Source: Methylobacterium sp. Leaf117 (GTDB taxonomy: Bacteria > Pseudomonadota > Alphaproteobacteria > Rhizobiales > Beijerinckiaceae). From it: DNA of 64,000 bases. Where the stretch lies: NCBI RefSeq assembly GCF_001422985.1, contig NZ_LMNL01000001.1, positions 753,151-817,150 of the forward strand, written 5' to 3'. Under the pieces are notes generated by a model. The model did no database searches and had not been told where the DNA came from. It saw only the letters and a program-made list of their open reading frames with translations. The position numbers were made by a program, and so were the translations under genes. Positions 36,501 through 44,433 of this stretch are shown here, in pieces; position 1 is the first letter of the stretch; each line of letters begins with the position of its first letter.

Positions 36501-37085
36501 CCGGGCGTCGCCGAAGCTGGCCCGCGCCGTCCGCTCGACGGCGCCGTAGTGCTCGGACAACTCCGCGGCGGAAGCGCAGAGGCGCATGCCGATGCCGCCG
36601 CCGCCGGCCGTGCTCTTCAGCATCACCGGATAGCCGATGGCCTCGGCCTCGCGCAGAGCCGTCGCGAGGTCGGGCAGCAGGCCGGTGCCGGCCAGGAGCG
36701 GCACCCCGCTGGCCCGGGCGAGGTCGCGTGCCGTGTGCTTGAGTCCGAAGGCGGAGAGGTGCTCGGGCTTGGGGCCGATGAAGACGATGCCCTCGTCCGC
36801 CAGCCGCTCGGCAAAGGCGACGTTCTCGGACAGGAAGCCGTAGCCCGGATGCACCGCTTGCGCGCCGGTGGCCCGGCAGGCGGCGATCACGGCCTCGACG
36901 TCGAGGTAGCTTTCGGCGGCGGGCGCCGGACCGAGACGGACTGCCCGGTCGGCCTCCAGCACGCCGCGGGTGAAGCGGTCGGCATCGGAATAGACCGCCA
37001 CCGAGGCGATCCCCATGCGGCGGCAGGTTCGCACGATGCGGCGGGCGATCTCGCCCCGGTTGGCGATCAGGAGGGTGTCGAACAT
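33543..37085 (-). CDS. Biotin-dependent urea/guanidine carboxylase
   Basis: A 1180-residue protein. Domains in order: biotin carboxylase with ATP-grasp (about 1-450; MFDTLLIANRGEIARR, KSTAGGGGIGMRLC), carboxyltransferase halves (about 480-1080; AHTLL-type KipI/KipA-like folds with PSGPMDARSFRAANARVGN), and a C-terminal biotinyl domain with K1144 in ESMKME. Bacterial urea carboxylases of this operon type are reported to prefer guanidine, a difference attributed to residues in the carboxyltransferase domain. I cannot place that residue without alignment. The gene starts at ATG 37085, overlapping the upstream DUF1989 gene stop by one base. Confidence 0.9.
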   Translation of the reverse strand: MFDTLLIANRGEIARRIVRTCRRMGIASVAVYSDADRFTRGVLEADRAVRLGPAPAAESYLDVEAVIAACRATGAQAVHPGYGFLSENVAFAERLADEGIVFIGPKPEHLSAFGLKHTARDLARASGVPLLAGTGLLPDLATALREAEAIGYPVMLKSTAGGGGIGMRLCASAAELSEHYGAVERTARASFGDARVYLERFVGEARHVEVQIFGDGRGRVVALGERDCSLQRRNQKVIEETPAPNLPDAVRARLHAAAVALGASVAYASAGTVEFIYDPVREDFAFLEVNTRLQVEHPVTEAVFGIDLVEWMIRQAAGEDVLADAGPLVPRGAAMEARLYAEIPHANFAPSAGLLTEVRFPEGPRIDGWIETGTEVTPFYDPMLAKIIVTGADRPAALAALRAALDGTAVSGIETNRDYLRTIAGSDFFAEGRVATTALRDFAFHPRSVEVLLPGAQSSLQELPGRIGLWHVGVPPSGPMDARSFRAANARVGNPPDTCALELTVSGPTLRFHADTIVALCGARMPATLDGIAQPHDAAFPVRAGQTLLLGAIAGPGQRSYLALHGGLTAPIVLGSRATFALGAFGGHATGVLKAGDVLHLGAVPEVPAETPAPAPLTHDWTLGVVYGPHGAPDFFQDADIADLFSATYEVHFNSARTGIRLMGPTPRWARADGGEAGLHPSNLHDNAYAIGAIDFTGDMPILLGPDGPSLGGFVCPAVIARDDLWKMGQLRPGDRVRFEAVARPEDDAAVEPTAGLPTPAIRRGSPILARDESGPVPVVYRRQGDDNLLVEYGPMALDIGIRMRVHLLARAVAEARLAGLIDLTPGIRSLQIHYDGAALPRQRLLGALREIEAGLPRVEDVTVESRIVHLPLSWNDPQAALAMRKYQELVRPNAPWCPSNIEFIRRINGLADEQAVKDIIFDAQYLVMGLGDVYLGAPVATPVDPRHRLVTTKYNPARTWTPENAVGIGGAYMCIYGMEGPGGYQLFGRTIQMWNTWRTTREFVPGHPWLLRPFDRIRFFPVEPAELTEARAAFPHGAYPVTIEDGTFSYAAHRAELAANAPEITAAKARQQAAYEAERQRWKAEGLDSFVAEEAISDGTEDAIPAGCVGVPTTVPGNVWKLLVAPGDGIAAGDTVAILESMKMEIAVVAPVAGTVREIRAQPGRTLRGGDLVAVIEEI

Positions 37086-37726
37086 CAGGCCGCGTCCCGG
37101 ATCGTGACCCGGATCGGCGTCGGGTTGAAGCCGTTGCAGGGGTTGTTGATCTGCGGGCAGTTCGAGATCACGCAGATCACGTCCATCTCGGCCGTGACCT
37201 CGACATAGTCGCCGGGCGCCGAGACGCCGTCGACGATGGCGAGATCGCCGTTCTGCTCGATCGGCACGTTCATGAAGAAGTTGATGTTCGGCGGGATGTC
37301 GCGCTTGGTCAGCCCGTACTTGGCGACCTCCAGAGCGAAGTTCTCGCGGCAGGCATGGAGGTACTTCGTGGCGTGGCCGAAGCGGACGGTGTTGCTCTCG
37401 CACGAGCAGGCCCCGGCCGAGGTGTCGTGCCGCCCGCAGGAATCGGCGGTGACCCGGGCCATGATCCGGCCCTCGCTGGACACCAGGGGCGTGCCGACGG
37501 TGACGTAGGCGGCGCCCTGCACCCGCACGGTGTCCTGGGAGGAATAGCGCTCGCCCATGTCGTCGGCCCGGTAGAACAGGGTGTCGACCGCCTGGCAGCC
37601 TTCGCTGTCGGTGATGCGGATCGTCTGGCCCCGGCGCACGAGGCCGGACCAGGGTGCCTGGGCCGGCACGGTGACGTCGAGGATCACGGTGACGTCGAGG
37701 ATGGTGGGTGCGTCGGTCATCGTCAT
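37085..37726 (-). CDS. Urea-carboxylase-associated protein 2 (DUF1989, carboxyguanidine deiminase subunit)
   Basis: A 213-residue DUF1989 protein with DSEGCQAVDTLFY, the metal-site type motif ADSCGRHDTSAGACS (about residues 93-107), and the C-terminal NCPQINNPCNGFNPTPIRV. In guanidine-utilising bacteria two such proteins form a carboxyguanidine deiminase that yields allophanate. It overlaps the carboxylase start. The N-terminus repeats ILDVTV twice, from an exact 18-bp tandem duplication in the DNA, which looks recent. Confidence 0.87.
   Translation of the reverse strand: MTMTDAPTILDVTVILDVTVPAQAPWSGLVRRGQTIRITDSEGCQAVDTLFYRADDMGERYSSQDTVRVQGAAYVTVGTPLVSSEGRIMARVTADSCGRHDTSAGACSCESNTVRFGHATKYLHACRENFALEVAKYGLTKRDIPPNINFFMNVPIEQNGDLAIVDGVSAPGDYVEVTAEMDVICVISNCPQINNPCNGFNPTPIRVTIRDAA
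37667..37702 (-). repeat. Exact 18-bp tandem duplication in the DUF1989 gene
   Basis: CACGGTGACGTCGAGGAT occurs twice in immediate succession, giving ILDVTV-ILDVTV near the N-terminus. The perfect identity suggests a recent event. It lies outside the conserved core. Confidence 0.9.
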
Positions 37727-37732
37727 CTCCCC

Positions 37733-38539
37733 TCAGAACCCGGCCCGGGCGTTGTTCTCGAAACCCCGCACGGCCTCCGGCGTGGCCGTGCGGCACAGGT
37801 CGTCGGCCCCCGGGACGGGCGCCCGGAAGCGCGTGACCTGGACCGGGTTCGGCGCATAGGTCGGAGCCGGATCGAGGGGATGCGGGCAGTTCGACAGGGT
37901 GACGGTCAGGTCCATCTCGGCGCGCAGGTCGACGAAGTCGCCGGCCCTGCGTCCGGCCTCGTTCCACACGAGGCGGCCTTCCGGCCCGACGCCGACGGGC
38001 GCGAAGACGCTGACCAGGGCCGGGATGTCGCGCCGGTCGAGCCCGGCCTTCAGGGCGGCGAGGACGAGGTTGTCGCGGGTGTTGCGGTGGGGGCCGCCGG
38101 GATAGCGCGCGGCGTTGGACGCGGCGTTCGACCCCCCGGCCAGCGAATCGTGGGCGCCGCAGGAATCCTCCGTCAGCGCGAGCATCACCCGGCCCATGTC
38201 GGAGAACAGAACCCGGCCCTTCTGCAGGGCGGTGGTCCACTGCACCTTGACGGTGTCGGCGTAGTTCAACCGCTCGGACGGGTCGGCCGCGCTCCAGGCC
38301 ACCAGGGCGACGCTTGCCGGGCCGTGCGCGAGGGCGATGCGCAGGGCTTCGCCGCGCGCCAGATGCGTCGTCCAGTACCAGCCTCCCGGGATGGTCTCCA
38401 CATGGAGGGCCGCGCCGGGGAGCGGCAGCCCGTGCGGGGAGGGCGGCGGCAGGGCGCGGGGCGCCTGATCCTGCCCGGCGCGCTTCAGCGCTTCGTAGCG
38501 CTGCCGGTACGCGGCGATCGTCTGGTCTGTGGTGGTCAT
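37733..38539 (-). CDS. Urea-carboxylase-associated protein 1 (DUF1989, carboxyguanidine deiminase subunit)
   Basis: A 268-residue DUF1989 protein, longer than its partner by about 55 residues. The motif TEDSCGAHDSLAGGSNAASN (about 123-142) matches the partner's ADSCGRHD motif, and the end has SNCPHPLDPAPTYAPNPVQVTRF. It precedes the second DUF1989 gene by 6 bp, so both are made as a pair. By established work on guanidine-assimilating operons, the pair deiminates carboxyguanidine. The older name (urea-carboxylase-associated) reflects operon context only. Confidence 0.87.
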   Translation of the reverse strand: MTTTDQTIAAYRQRYEALKRAGQDQAPRALPPPSPHGLPLPGAALHVETIPGGWYWTTHLARGEALRIALAHGPASVALVAWSAADPSERLNYADTVKVQWTTALQKGRVLFSDMGRVMLALTEDSCGAHDSLAGGSNAASNAARYPGGPHRNTRDNLVLAALKAGLDRRDIPALVSVFAPVGVGPEGRLVWNEAGRRAGDFVDLRAEMDLTVTLSNCPHPLDPAPTYAPNPVQVTRFRAPVPGADDLCRTATPEAVRGFENNARAGF

Positions 38540-38642
38540 GCCCGTTCCTCAAACGTCCGCCGGGTCGTCCCGGCCGATGGTGAGCCCTGTTCGCGGGGCC
38601 GGGTCGTCCCGGCCGGGCAGGTGAGGGGGTTTCGGAGGGCGC

Positions 38643-40016
38643 CTAGAACAGGTGGCTGTAGCGCTCGATCTCCCAGGCGCTGACGGTCAGATGATAATCC
38701 TGCCACTCGGCGGTCTTGTAGCGGATGAACTCGTCGCGCAGGGCCTTGCCCAGGGTCCGTTCCACCAGGGGATCGGCCGCGAAGGCCTCCACCGCCTCCA
38801 TCAGGGTCTGCGGCAGGAAATCGATGCCGCGGGCGGCGCGCTCGGCGTCGGAGAGATCGTAGAGATTGTCCTCGTTCGGCGCGCCGGGATCGATCCGCTC
38901 GCGCACGCCCTCCAGCCCGGCGGCGAGCACCAGGGCGGCGGCGAGGTAGGGGTTCACGGCACCGTCCGCGTTGCGGCTCTCGCAGCGCCCGCCGCCGGCC
39001 GGCACCCGCACCGAGTTGGTGCGGTTGTTCGAGCCGTAGGAGTTGAACACCGGCGCCCAGGAGAAGCCCGCCATCGCGCCCTGGCGCACGAGGCGCTTGT
39101 AGCTGTTCACCGTCGGAGCGAAGGCGGCGCAGAGGGCGCGGCCGTGCTTCAGCACGCCGCCGATGAAGTGATAGCCGGTTTCGGTCAGACCGAGGCCGCG
39201 CGGATCGGTCGAGGGGTCGCACGCGAAGGCGTTGCGGCCGGTCTCGCGGTCGAACAGCGACATGTTGAAATGGGCGCCGTTGCCGGTGCGGTCGGCGAAG
39301 GGCTTCGGCATCATGGTGGCCAGCAGACCCTCCTCCTTGGCGTAGTGCTTCGCCATCATGCGGAAGAAGGTCAGCCGGTCGCACATGGTCAGCGCATCGG
39401 CGTAGTTGAAATCGAACTCGAACTGGCCGCAGGCATCCTCGTGGTCGAAGGAATACAGGTCCCAGCCGAGGTCGTTGATCGTGGTGGCGACCTTGTCGAG
39501 CCAGGAGAAGTTGTCGGTGAAGCCGCGGACGTCGTAGCAGGGCTTCACCAGCTTATCGTCCGGCACCGGCGTGTGCAGCGAGCCGTCCGCCGCCTGCCGC
39601 AGCAGGAAGATCTCGCACTCGATGCCGAGGTTGAAGCCGAAGCCCATCGCCTCCGCCTGGGCCAACACGGATTTCAGCGCGACACGGGTGGAGAGGGGGT
39701 AGGGCTTGCCCTGGAAGGTGAGGTCGGCCGGGGTCCAGGCCAGCTTCGGCTCCCAGGGCAGCTGGATCACGTGGGCGAGGTCCGGCACCGAGGCCAGTTC
39801 GTCCTCGTTGGGGGCCTGGCCGAGGCCGTCGAGGGCGTAGCCGGTGTAGCGCTCGGAGCCGGCGGCCATCTGGGGCAGGTGGTCGATGGGCACGACCTTG
39901 GCCTTCTGGGCCCCGTGGATGTCGACATAGGCGCCGATGACGTATTTCACGCCCTTTCCCCGCAGGTCGTCCTGCAGCGCGCGGATATGGGGATCGATGT
40001 CAGTCGTGTGAGCCAC
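38643..40016 (-). CDS. Type III glutamine synthetase-like ligase (GlnT/GmaS)
   Basis: A 457-residue protein with an N-terminal GS beta-grasp domain (about 15-105; [20 protein letters not shown]) and a catalytic domain (about 110-457; [48 protein letters not shown]). This is the GSIII-like group that includes gamma-glutamylmethylamide synthetase. It would join glutamate to ammonia, or to another amine, using ATP. Its start overlaps the creatininase gene by 17 bp, and its operon produces ammonia, so ammonia capture fits best. GmaS activity cannot be excluded in a methylotroph. Confidence 0.82.
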   Translation of the reverse strand: MAHTTDIDPHIRALQDDLRGKGVKYVIGAYVDIHGAQKAKVVPIDHLPQMAAGSERYTGYALDGLGQAPNEDELASVPDLAHVIQLPWEPKLAWTPADLTFQGKPYPLSTRVALKSVLAQAEAMGFGFNLGIECEIFLLRQAADGSLHTPVPDDKLVKPCYDVRGFTDNFSWLDKVATTINDLGWDLYSFDHEDACGQFEFDFNYADALTMCDRLTFFRMMAKHYAKEEGLLATMMPKPFADRTGNGAHFNMSLFDRETGRNAFACDPSTDPRGLGLTETGYHFIGGVLKHGRALCAAFAPTVNSYKRLVRQGAMAGFSWAPVFNSYGSNNRTNSVRVPAGGGRCESRNADGAVNPYLAAALVLAAGLEGVRERIDPGAPNEDNLYDLSDAERAARGIDFLPQTLMEAVEAFAADPLVERTLGKALRDEFIRYKTAEWQDYHLTVSAWEIERYSHLF

Positions 40017-40806
40017 GGGCTCGCTCCTCTGGACCGGATGGGTCGTCGGGTGGGGACAGGGGCGGGGTCTCGGCGAGGCCGCGCCGGACGAGAGCGGCGA
40101 GGTCCGCGACCATCCAGCCGAACAGGCGCTCGCCCTCGGCGAGGCTCGCCTGCGACGGACGGCCGGTGACGCCGTTGCGGCTGGTGCGGTTGACCGGGTG
40201 GGCGAACACCAGCCCCTCGGTCCGGTCGGGATCGTCGGCGGCCGTGATCCGGTCCGGGCGGACCAGGGCCGGGGCGGTCGCCATCATCAGCGCGGTCTCG
40301 GCGGCATTGGCGTGCCAGTCGGCGGCATCGGCAAAATGGGCCGCGCGCACCCGCTCGCTGATCGTCGCCGAGTTCACCAGGGCGACCATCAGGTCGTCAT
40401 GAGCGGCGCGCAGCATCTCCAGGGCACAGCGCAAGGGGGCCGCGTTGGTGACGTGGGCGTTGACCAGGAACAGGCGCCGGACGCCCGAATGATAGGCGGA
40501 GGTGCCGATCTGCGTTACCACCTGGGTCATCACCAGGGGATCGAGGGTGATGGTGCCGGGCCAGCGCCGGCTGTGGCCGAGCGAGCAGCCATAGGGCAGG
40601 GTCGGCAGCACCGGCACGCGGGTCTGCGCCGAGACCGCGTGGGCGAGGCGCTCGGCCAGCACGAAATCCATGCCGCAGCCGAGATGCGGTCCGTGCTGCT
40701 CGGTGGCGCCCACCGGCAGGATCGCGGCCTGCGACGCGGCCGCGAGGTCGCCCGGGATCTCCTCCCAGGTGCGGTCGGCCCAGAGCAGGGCGGAGGCGTC
40801 CATCAC
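40000..40806 (-). CDS. Creatininase-family amidohydrolase
   Basis: A 268-residue protein. Metal-ligand residues are seen: E35 and H37 in [11 protein letters not shown] and D47 in CGMD. The usual histidine-glycine loop reads VNAHVTN (H118) instead of the common NGHGGN, which is unusual. A later HANAAET segment supplies the expected acidic ligand. Creatininase-family enzymes open cyclic or formyl amides, including creatinine. In this operon it could act on a guanidino-amide such as creatinine or a related N-acyl derivative. The substrate is inference. Confidence 0.78.
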   Translation of the reverse strand: MMDASALLWADRTWEEIPGDLAAASQAAILPVGATEQHGPHLGCGMDFVLAERLAHAVSAQTRVPVLPTLPYGCSLGHSRRWPGTITLDPLVMTQVVTQIGTSAYHSGVRRLFLVNAHVTNAAPLRCALEMLRAAHDDLMVALVNSATISERVRAAHFADAADWHANAAETALMMATAPALVRPDRITAADDPDRTEGLVFAHPVNRTSRNGVTGRPSQASLAEGERLFGWMVADLAALVRRGLAETPPLSPPDDPSGPEERARGSHD

Positions 40807-41741
40807 TCGACCTCGTCGCCGGTCGGCGCCATGCGGGTGACGAGGGCGGTGGCGGCGGGCTCGTCGGCATCGGCCTCCGCCTCGTCCTTCGCCGGGTGGA
40901 TCAAGGCGTCGAGCCGGGCGCGGGTGGCGCGGAATTCCGGCCCCAGCATCTGGTCCGGGCTGCGCGGGCGCGGCACCGGCACCTCGATGAGTTCAGCCAC
41001 CTCGCCCGGATGCGCCTTCAGCACCAGGATGCGGTCGGCGAGGTACACGGCCTCGTCGAGGTCGTGGGTGATGAACACGATGGTGATGTCGATCTTGCGC
41101 CAGATCTCGATGAGGTAGGCCTGCATCCGGGCCCGCGACTGGGTGTCGAGGGCCGAGAACGGCTCGTCCATGAGGAGGATGCGCGGCCGGGTGGCCAGGG
41201 CGCGGGCGATGGCGACGCGCTGCTTCATCCCGCCCGAGAGCTGGTGCGGGTAGGCGTCCGCGAAGGCTTCGAGGCCGATCAGCGCCAGCCATTGCCGGGC
41301 CTCGCGCTCGGCCTCGCGCCGGGGGGTGCCGTTCTCCTCCAGGCCGAAGGCGACGTTGCGCAGGACGCTGAGCCAGGGGAACAGCGTGTAGCCCTGGAAC
41401 ACCATGCCACGATCGGCGCCGGGGCCGGAGACCGGCACGCCGCCGACCCGGACCACGCCGGAACTGGCCGTCTCGAGCCCGGCGAGAATGCGCACGAAGG
41501 TGGACTTGCCGCAGCCGGACGGGCCGACCACGCAGAGGAATTCCCGCCGGTGGGTGACGAGATCGATACCCCGCAGGGCCGTGGTCTCGCCGCCGGCGGA
41601 GCGGAACACCTTGCCCAGCCCCTCGACGCTCAGGGCCACGTCCCGGCTCTTCAGCTTGGCGAAGCGCGCCCGCACCGGCTCGCATTGGGTGCGGTAGTCG
41701 CAGGGCTCCACCGGCAGGGGAATCGTGCTCCCGCGCGTCAT
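40803..41741 (-). CDS. NitT/TauT-type ABC importer ATP-binding protein
   Basis: A 312-residue ATPase with Walker [14 protein letters not shown], signature [15 protein letters not shown] and Walker [14 protein letters not shown], typical of the SsuB/TauB/NrtD group. The C-terminus has an acidic extension (EAEADADE). The start ATG overlaps the permease stop (ATGA). With the permease and binding protein it forms the importer of the nitrogen operon. The link to urea- or guanidine-type uptake is from context. Confidence 0.9.
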   Translation of the reverse strand: MTRGSTIPLPVEPCDYRTQCEPVRARFAKLKSRDVALSVEGLGKVFRSAGGETTALRGIDLVTHRREFLCVVGPSGCGKSTFVRILAGLETASSGVVRVGGVPVSGPGADRGMVFQGYTLFPWLSVLRNVAFGLEENGTPRREAEREARQWLALIGLEAFADAYPHQLSGGMKQRVAIARALATRPRILLMDEPFSALDTQSRARMQAYLIEIWRKIDITIVFITHDLDEAVYLADRILVLKAHPGEVAELIEVPVPRPRSPDQMLGPEFRATRARLDALIHPAKDEAEADADEPAATALVTRMAPTGDEVE

Positions 41742-42814
41742 GCCTCGCTCCGATCGTAGGGGAACAGCCGGCGCCCGATCCACGCCAGGGCAAGGTCGGT
41801 GGCCGATCCGACGAGGCCGATGACGAGGATCGCCGCGTAGACGTTGTCGAAATGCTGGTAGCGGGCCTGCTGCGTGATGAAGAAGGTGATGCCCGACGAG
41901 GTGCCGATCAGTTCGGCGACGATGAGGTAGGTCCAGGCCCAGCCCAGCAGGATGCGCTGGTCGCGGTAGAGCTGCGGCAGCATTGCCGGCACGATCACGC
42001 GGCGGATCAGGCGGAGGTTGCGCGCCCCGAGGGTCAGGGCGGCCTCGATCAGCAGCGGCTCGATCCGCCGCGTGGTGTTGGCGATCACCAGCACCTGCTG
42101 GAAGAAGGTCCCGATGACGATGATGGCGATCTTCGGCCCGTCATAGATGCCGAGGATCGCCACCATCAGCGCCCCGAAGGCGGGGGCCGGCATGTAGCGG
42201 ACGAACTCGATCACCGGTTCGGTGAGGCGGGCGAGCGTCGGCTGCGCTCCGCACAGGATGCCGAGCGGCACGCCGACCACCGACGAGAGCAGGAAGCCCC
42301 AGACGATGATCTGGATCGAGTGCCACAGGCTCAGAGGCAGGCGGATCGCGTCGCGCTGGGTCGGCGTCGCGGTGAGGGAGGTCCAGAGCGCCGCCGCGAC
42401 GGCGTGGGGCGTGGGCAGGTAGACCGGGTTGGCGGGAATGCCGACAGGCGCCGCGCCGTTGGCGGCCCCCGCGCGCGCGACCTCCTCCGCGAAGGCGGCC
42501 TTCGGCACCCGCATGCCGGGCTCCATCCAGGCCACATCGCCGGGCTCGGTCACCTCCACCAGGGGATGCCACAGGAACGGCACGTAGGAGACCGCCGCCC
42601 AGGCCAGGACCGGCAGCAGGAAGGAGAGCACCGCCAGCACGGTCCGGCGCCGGGTCGAGAGCGGCCGGGCGACCCCGATCCAGGAGCGGCGCCGGGCGCC
42701 GGTCCGCACCGGCGCGGCCATGGCCTGCTCCGGTCGGGCACTGGTCGCCTCCGCTGGCGCGCCGGCCGCCGGAATGGGGCGCTGCCTCTCGTCGCTGCGC
42801 GGCGCGGCGCTCAT
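41738..42814 (-). CDS. NitT/TauT-type ABC importer permease
   Basis: A 358-residue permease. A long cytoplasmic N-terminus (about 60 residues, proline/alanine-rich) precedes the first membrane helix. A periplasmic insertion follows ([19 protein letters not shown]), then about five more helices with the EAA-like loop [20 protein letters not shown]. The start overlaps the binding-protein stop (ATGA). It is longer than the usual 260-residue members because of the N-terminus and insertion. Confidence 0.88.
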   Translation of the reverse strand: MSAAPRSDERQRPIPAAGAPAEATSARPEQAMAAPVRTGARRRSWIGVARPLSTRRRTVLAVLSFLLPVLAWAAVSYVPFLWHPLVEVTEPGDVAWMEPGMRVPKAAFAEEVARAGAANGAAPVGIPANPVYLPTPHAVAAALWTSLTATPTQRDAIRLPLSLWHSIQIIVWGFLLSSVVGVPLGILCGAQPTLARLTEPVIEFVRYMPAPAFGALMVAILGIYDGPKIAIIVIGTFFQQVLVIANTTRRIEPLLIEAALTLGARNLRLIRRVIVPAMLPQLYRDQRILLGWAWTYLIVAELIGTSSGITFFITQQARYQHFDNVYAAILVIGLVGSATDLALAWIGRRLFPYDRSEA

Positions 42815-43824
42815 TTGCCGTCCGTCAGCGCCGGATCGATGTAGCCCTTCACGTCCTGTGCGGCTTTGTAGACCTCGTACCGGACGTTGAAGGCGTCGGC
42901 GTAGCGGCTCGACCCGTAGAGCGAGCCGAAGCCCTCGGCATCGGCCATCACCTTGCGGCCGTCGGCCAGGGTCAGGAGCCGGGTGCCCTTGAGGAAGCGG
43001 GTGAAGGTCGCGGGCTCGATGCCGACCTTGCCCGCCATGATGGCGACGGCGTCGGCCTGGGTCTTCGGGTCCTGGATGTAGGCGACCACCTTGTCCCAGA
43101 CGGCCACGAACTTGATCCAGTCGGCGCGGCGGGCGGCGAGGCTCGCGGGCGTCACCGTGACCACGTCGTAGATCAGGCCGGGCTCGTCGGCGGAGGTGTA
43201 GAGCGGCCGGGCCCCGGCGGCGCCCTTCATCGCCTGTCCGGCGATGGGCTGCCAGGCGCCGATGGCCGACACGTCCCCGGAGGCGAGGACCTGGGGCGTC
43301 TCGTTGGTCTTGACGTTGACGAAGGTGACGTCGGTCTCCTTCAGGCCGATCTTGTTCAGCCCGTTGATGAGGAGCAGCTGCTCGACCAGGCCGACTTCGA
43401 GACCGACCTTCTTGCCCTTCAGCTCGGCCAGCCCCTTCACGCCCGGCTTGCCGACGATCATGTCGTTGCCGTTCGAGTAGTCGGTCAGCATGATCATGAC
43501 GTTTCGGGCGCCATTGCCGCCCATCACGAGGGCATCGCCGTTGGTGCAGGTCACGGCGTCGAGCTTGCCCGCCGAGAAGGCATCCATGGAGGCGGAGTAG
43601 TCGAACCACTCGAACGTGACGTCGAGGCCGGCCTGCTTGAGCCAACCCTTTTCGATGGCGACCTGCCAGGCGACCCAGCCGGGCCAGTCGCTGTAGCCGA
43701 TGCGCAGGGGCTCGGCGGCGTAGGCGGGTGTGACCGGGCCGGGCAGCACTGCGAGCAGGCCCAGGGCCATGAGGCCGCCGGCGACGTTCCTGCGGGTGGC
43801 GGCGAGAACCGAGGACAGGCGCAT
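42811..43824 (-). CDS. NitT/TauT-type ABC importer substrate-binding protein
   Basis: A 337-residue periplasmic protein with signal peptide (about 1-36, ending AYA-A). The mature start PLRIGYSDWPGWVAWQVAIEKGW is typical of NitT/TauT binding proteins such as those near urea carboxylases. Later segments include KLDAVTCTNGDALVMGG and DYSNGNDMIVGKPGVK. It is the first gene of a nine-gene minus-strand operon ending with atzF. The ligand is likely urea, guanidine or a relative. Confidence 0.88.
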   Translation of the reverse strand: MRLSSVLAATRRNVAGGLMALGLLAVLPGPVTPAYAAEPLRIGYSDWPGWVAWQVAIEKGWLKQAGLDVTFEWFDYSASMDAFSAGKLDAVTCTNGDALVMGGNGARNVMIMLTDYSNGNDMIVGKPGVKGLAELKGKKVGLEVGLVEQLLLINGLNKIGLKETDVTFVNVKTNETPQVLASGDVSAIGAWQPIAGQAMKGAAGARPLYTSADEPGLIYDVVTVTPASLAARRADWIKFVAVWDKVVAYIQDPKTQADAVAIMAGKVGIEPATFTRFLKGTRLLTLADGRKVMADAEGFGSLYGSSRYADAFNVRYEVYKAAQDVKGYIDPALTDGK

Positions 43825-43841
43825 CTGTGATCTCCAAGACG

Positions 43842-43890
43842 CGTAATACGATCATTGGAAATCGTAATACCGACGGGATTTCACGCATAC
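43842..43890. promoter_or_regulatory. Phased repeats: likely operator for the divergent operon and NikR-like gene
   Basis: The 104-bp spacer between the binding protein and the NikR-like gene holds CGTAATAC at 43842-43849 and again at 43863-43870, 21 bp apart (two helical turns). A related CGCATAC ends at 43890, another turn pair away. Same-face spacing suits a dimeric ribbon-helix-helix regulator. The repeats could also be -10 elements. No guanidine (ykkC-type) riboswitch is evident here. Confidence 0.5.
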
Positions 43891-43928
43891 AAAAGCCGTG
43901 CCAGAATGGGCGAGTGGGAGGAAATCAG

Positions 43929-44426
43929 ATGTCCGACAACGCGACCGCGACGACCGGCCCGGAGGAGGCCGAGGGGACGCGCAAGCGGCCGGTGAGCCGG
44001 ATCAGCCTGTCGCTGTCCGAGGACCTGCTCTGCGAACTCGACACCATGGTGGGCGAGCGCGGCTTCGCCAGCCGCTCCCAGGCGGTGGCGACGATCCTGC
44101 ACCGCTCCCTGGTGGAGCACCGGCACGAGGTCGGCGACCGCGTCATGGTGGGCACCATCACGCTCTGCTACGACAACCTCGCCCATGGGCTGCAGCAGCG
44201 GCTGGCCGAATTGCAGCGCCGCTTCATCGCCGAGGTGATCTCCTCGCTGCACGTGCACCTGATGCACAACCAGACCCTGGAGGTCGTGCTGGTGCAGGGT
44301 CCGGCCGACACGCTCCAGACCATCGCGGACGCGATGATCACCGAGCGCGGCGTCATCTCGGGGCGGCTCGAACTCGTGGCGGCTTTGATCCCGCCGATCC
44401 ACCCGTTCCCCGGGGCGCCGGCGTGA
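43929..44426 (+). CDS. NikR-like ribbon-helix-helix regulator with incomplete nickel site
   Basis: A 165-residue regulator with an N-terminal RHH domain (about 22-65, SRISLSLSEDLLCELDTMVGERGFASRSQAV) and a C-terminal ACT-like NikR domain (about 70-155). By alignment to E. coli NikR, H108 and H110 match ligands H87 and H89, but C95 is replaced by T116 and H76 by R97, so two of four canonical ligands are missing. It may sense nickel weakly or another effector. It is divergent from the nitrogen operon and probably controls it. ATG 43929 is preceded by GGGAGGAAAT. Confidence 0.8.
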   Translation: MSDNATATTGPEEAEGTRKRPVSRISLSLSEDLLCELDTMVGERGFASRSQAVATILHRSLVEHRHEVGDRVMVGTITLCYDNLAHGLQQRLAELQRRFIAEVISSLHVHLMHNQTLEVVLVQGPADTLQTIADAMITERGVISGRLELVAALIPPIHPFPGAPA

Positions 44427-44433
44427 CGGCCCC

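Noticed and set aside
33144..37208. A 1354-residue plus-strand frame opposite the carboxylase
   Set aside because: Shadow of the atzF and carboxylase genes; no domain pattern.
43825..43928. A guanidine (ykkC-type) riboswitch before the nitrogen operon
   Set aside because: The spacer is only about 100 bp, lacks the conserved ykkC sequence blocks, and instead holds phased repeats beside a regulator gene.
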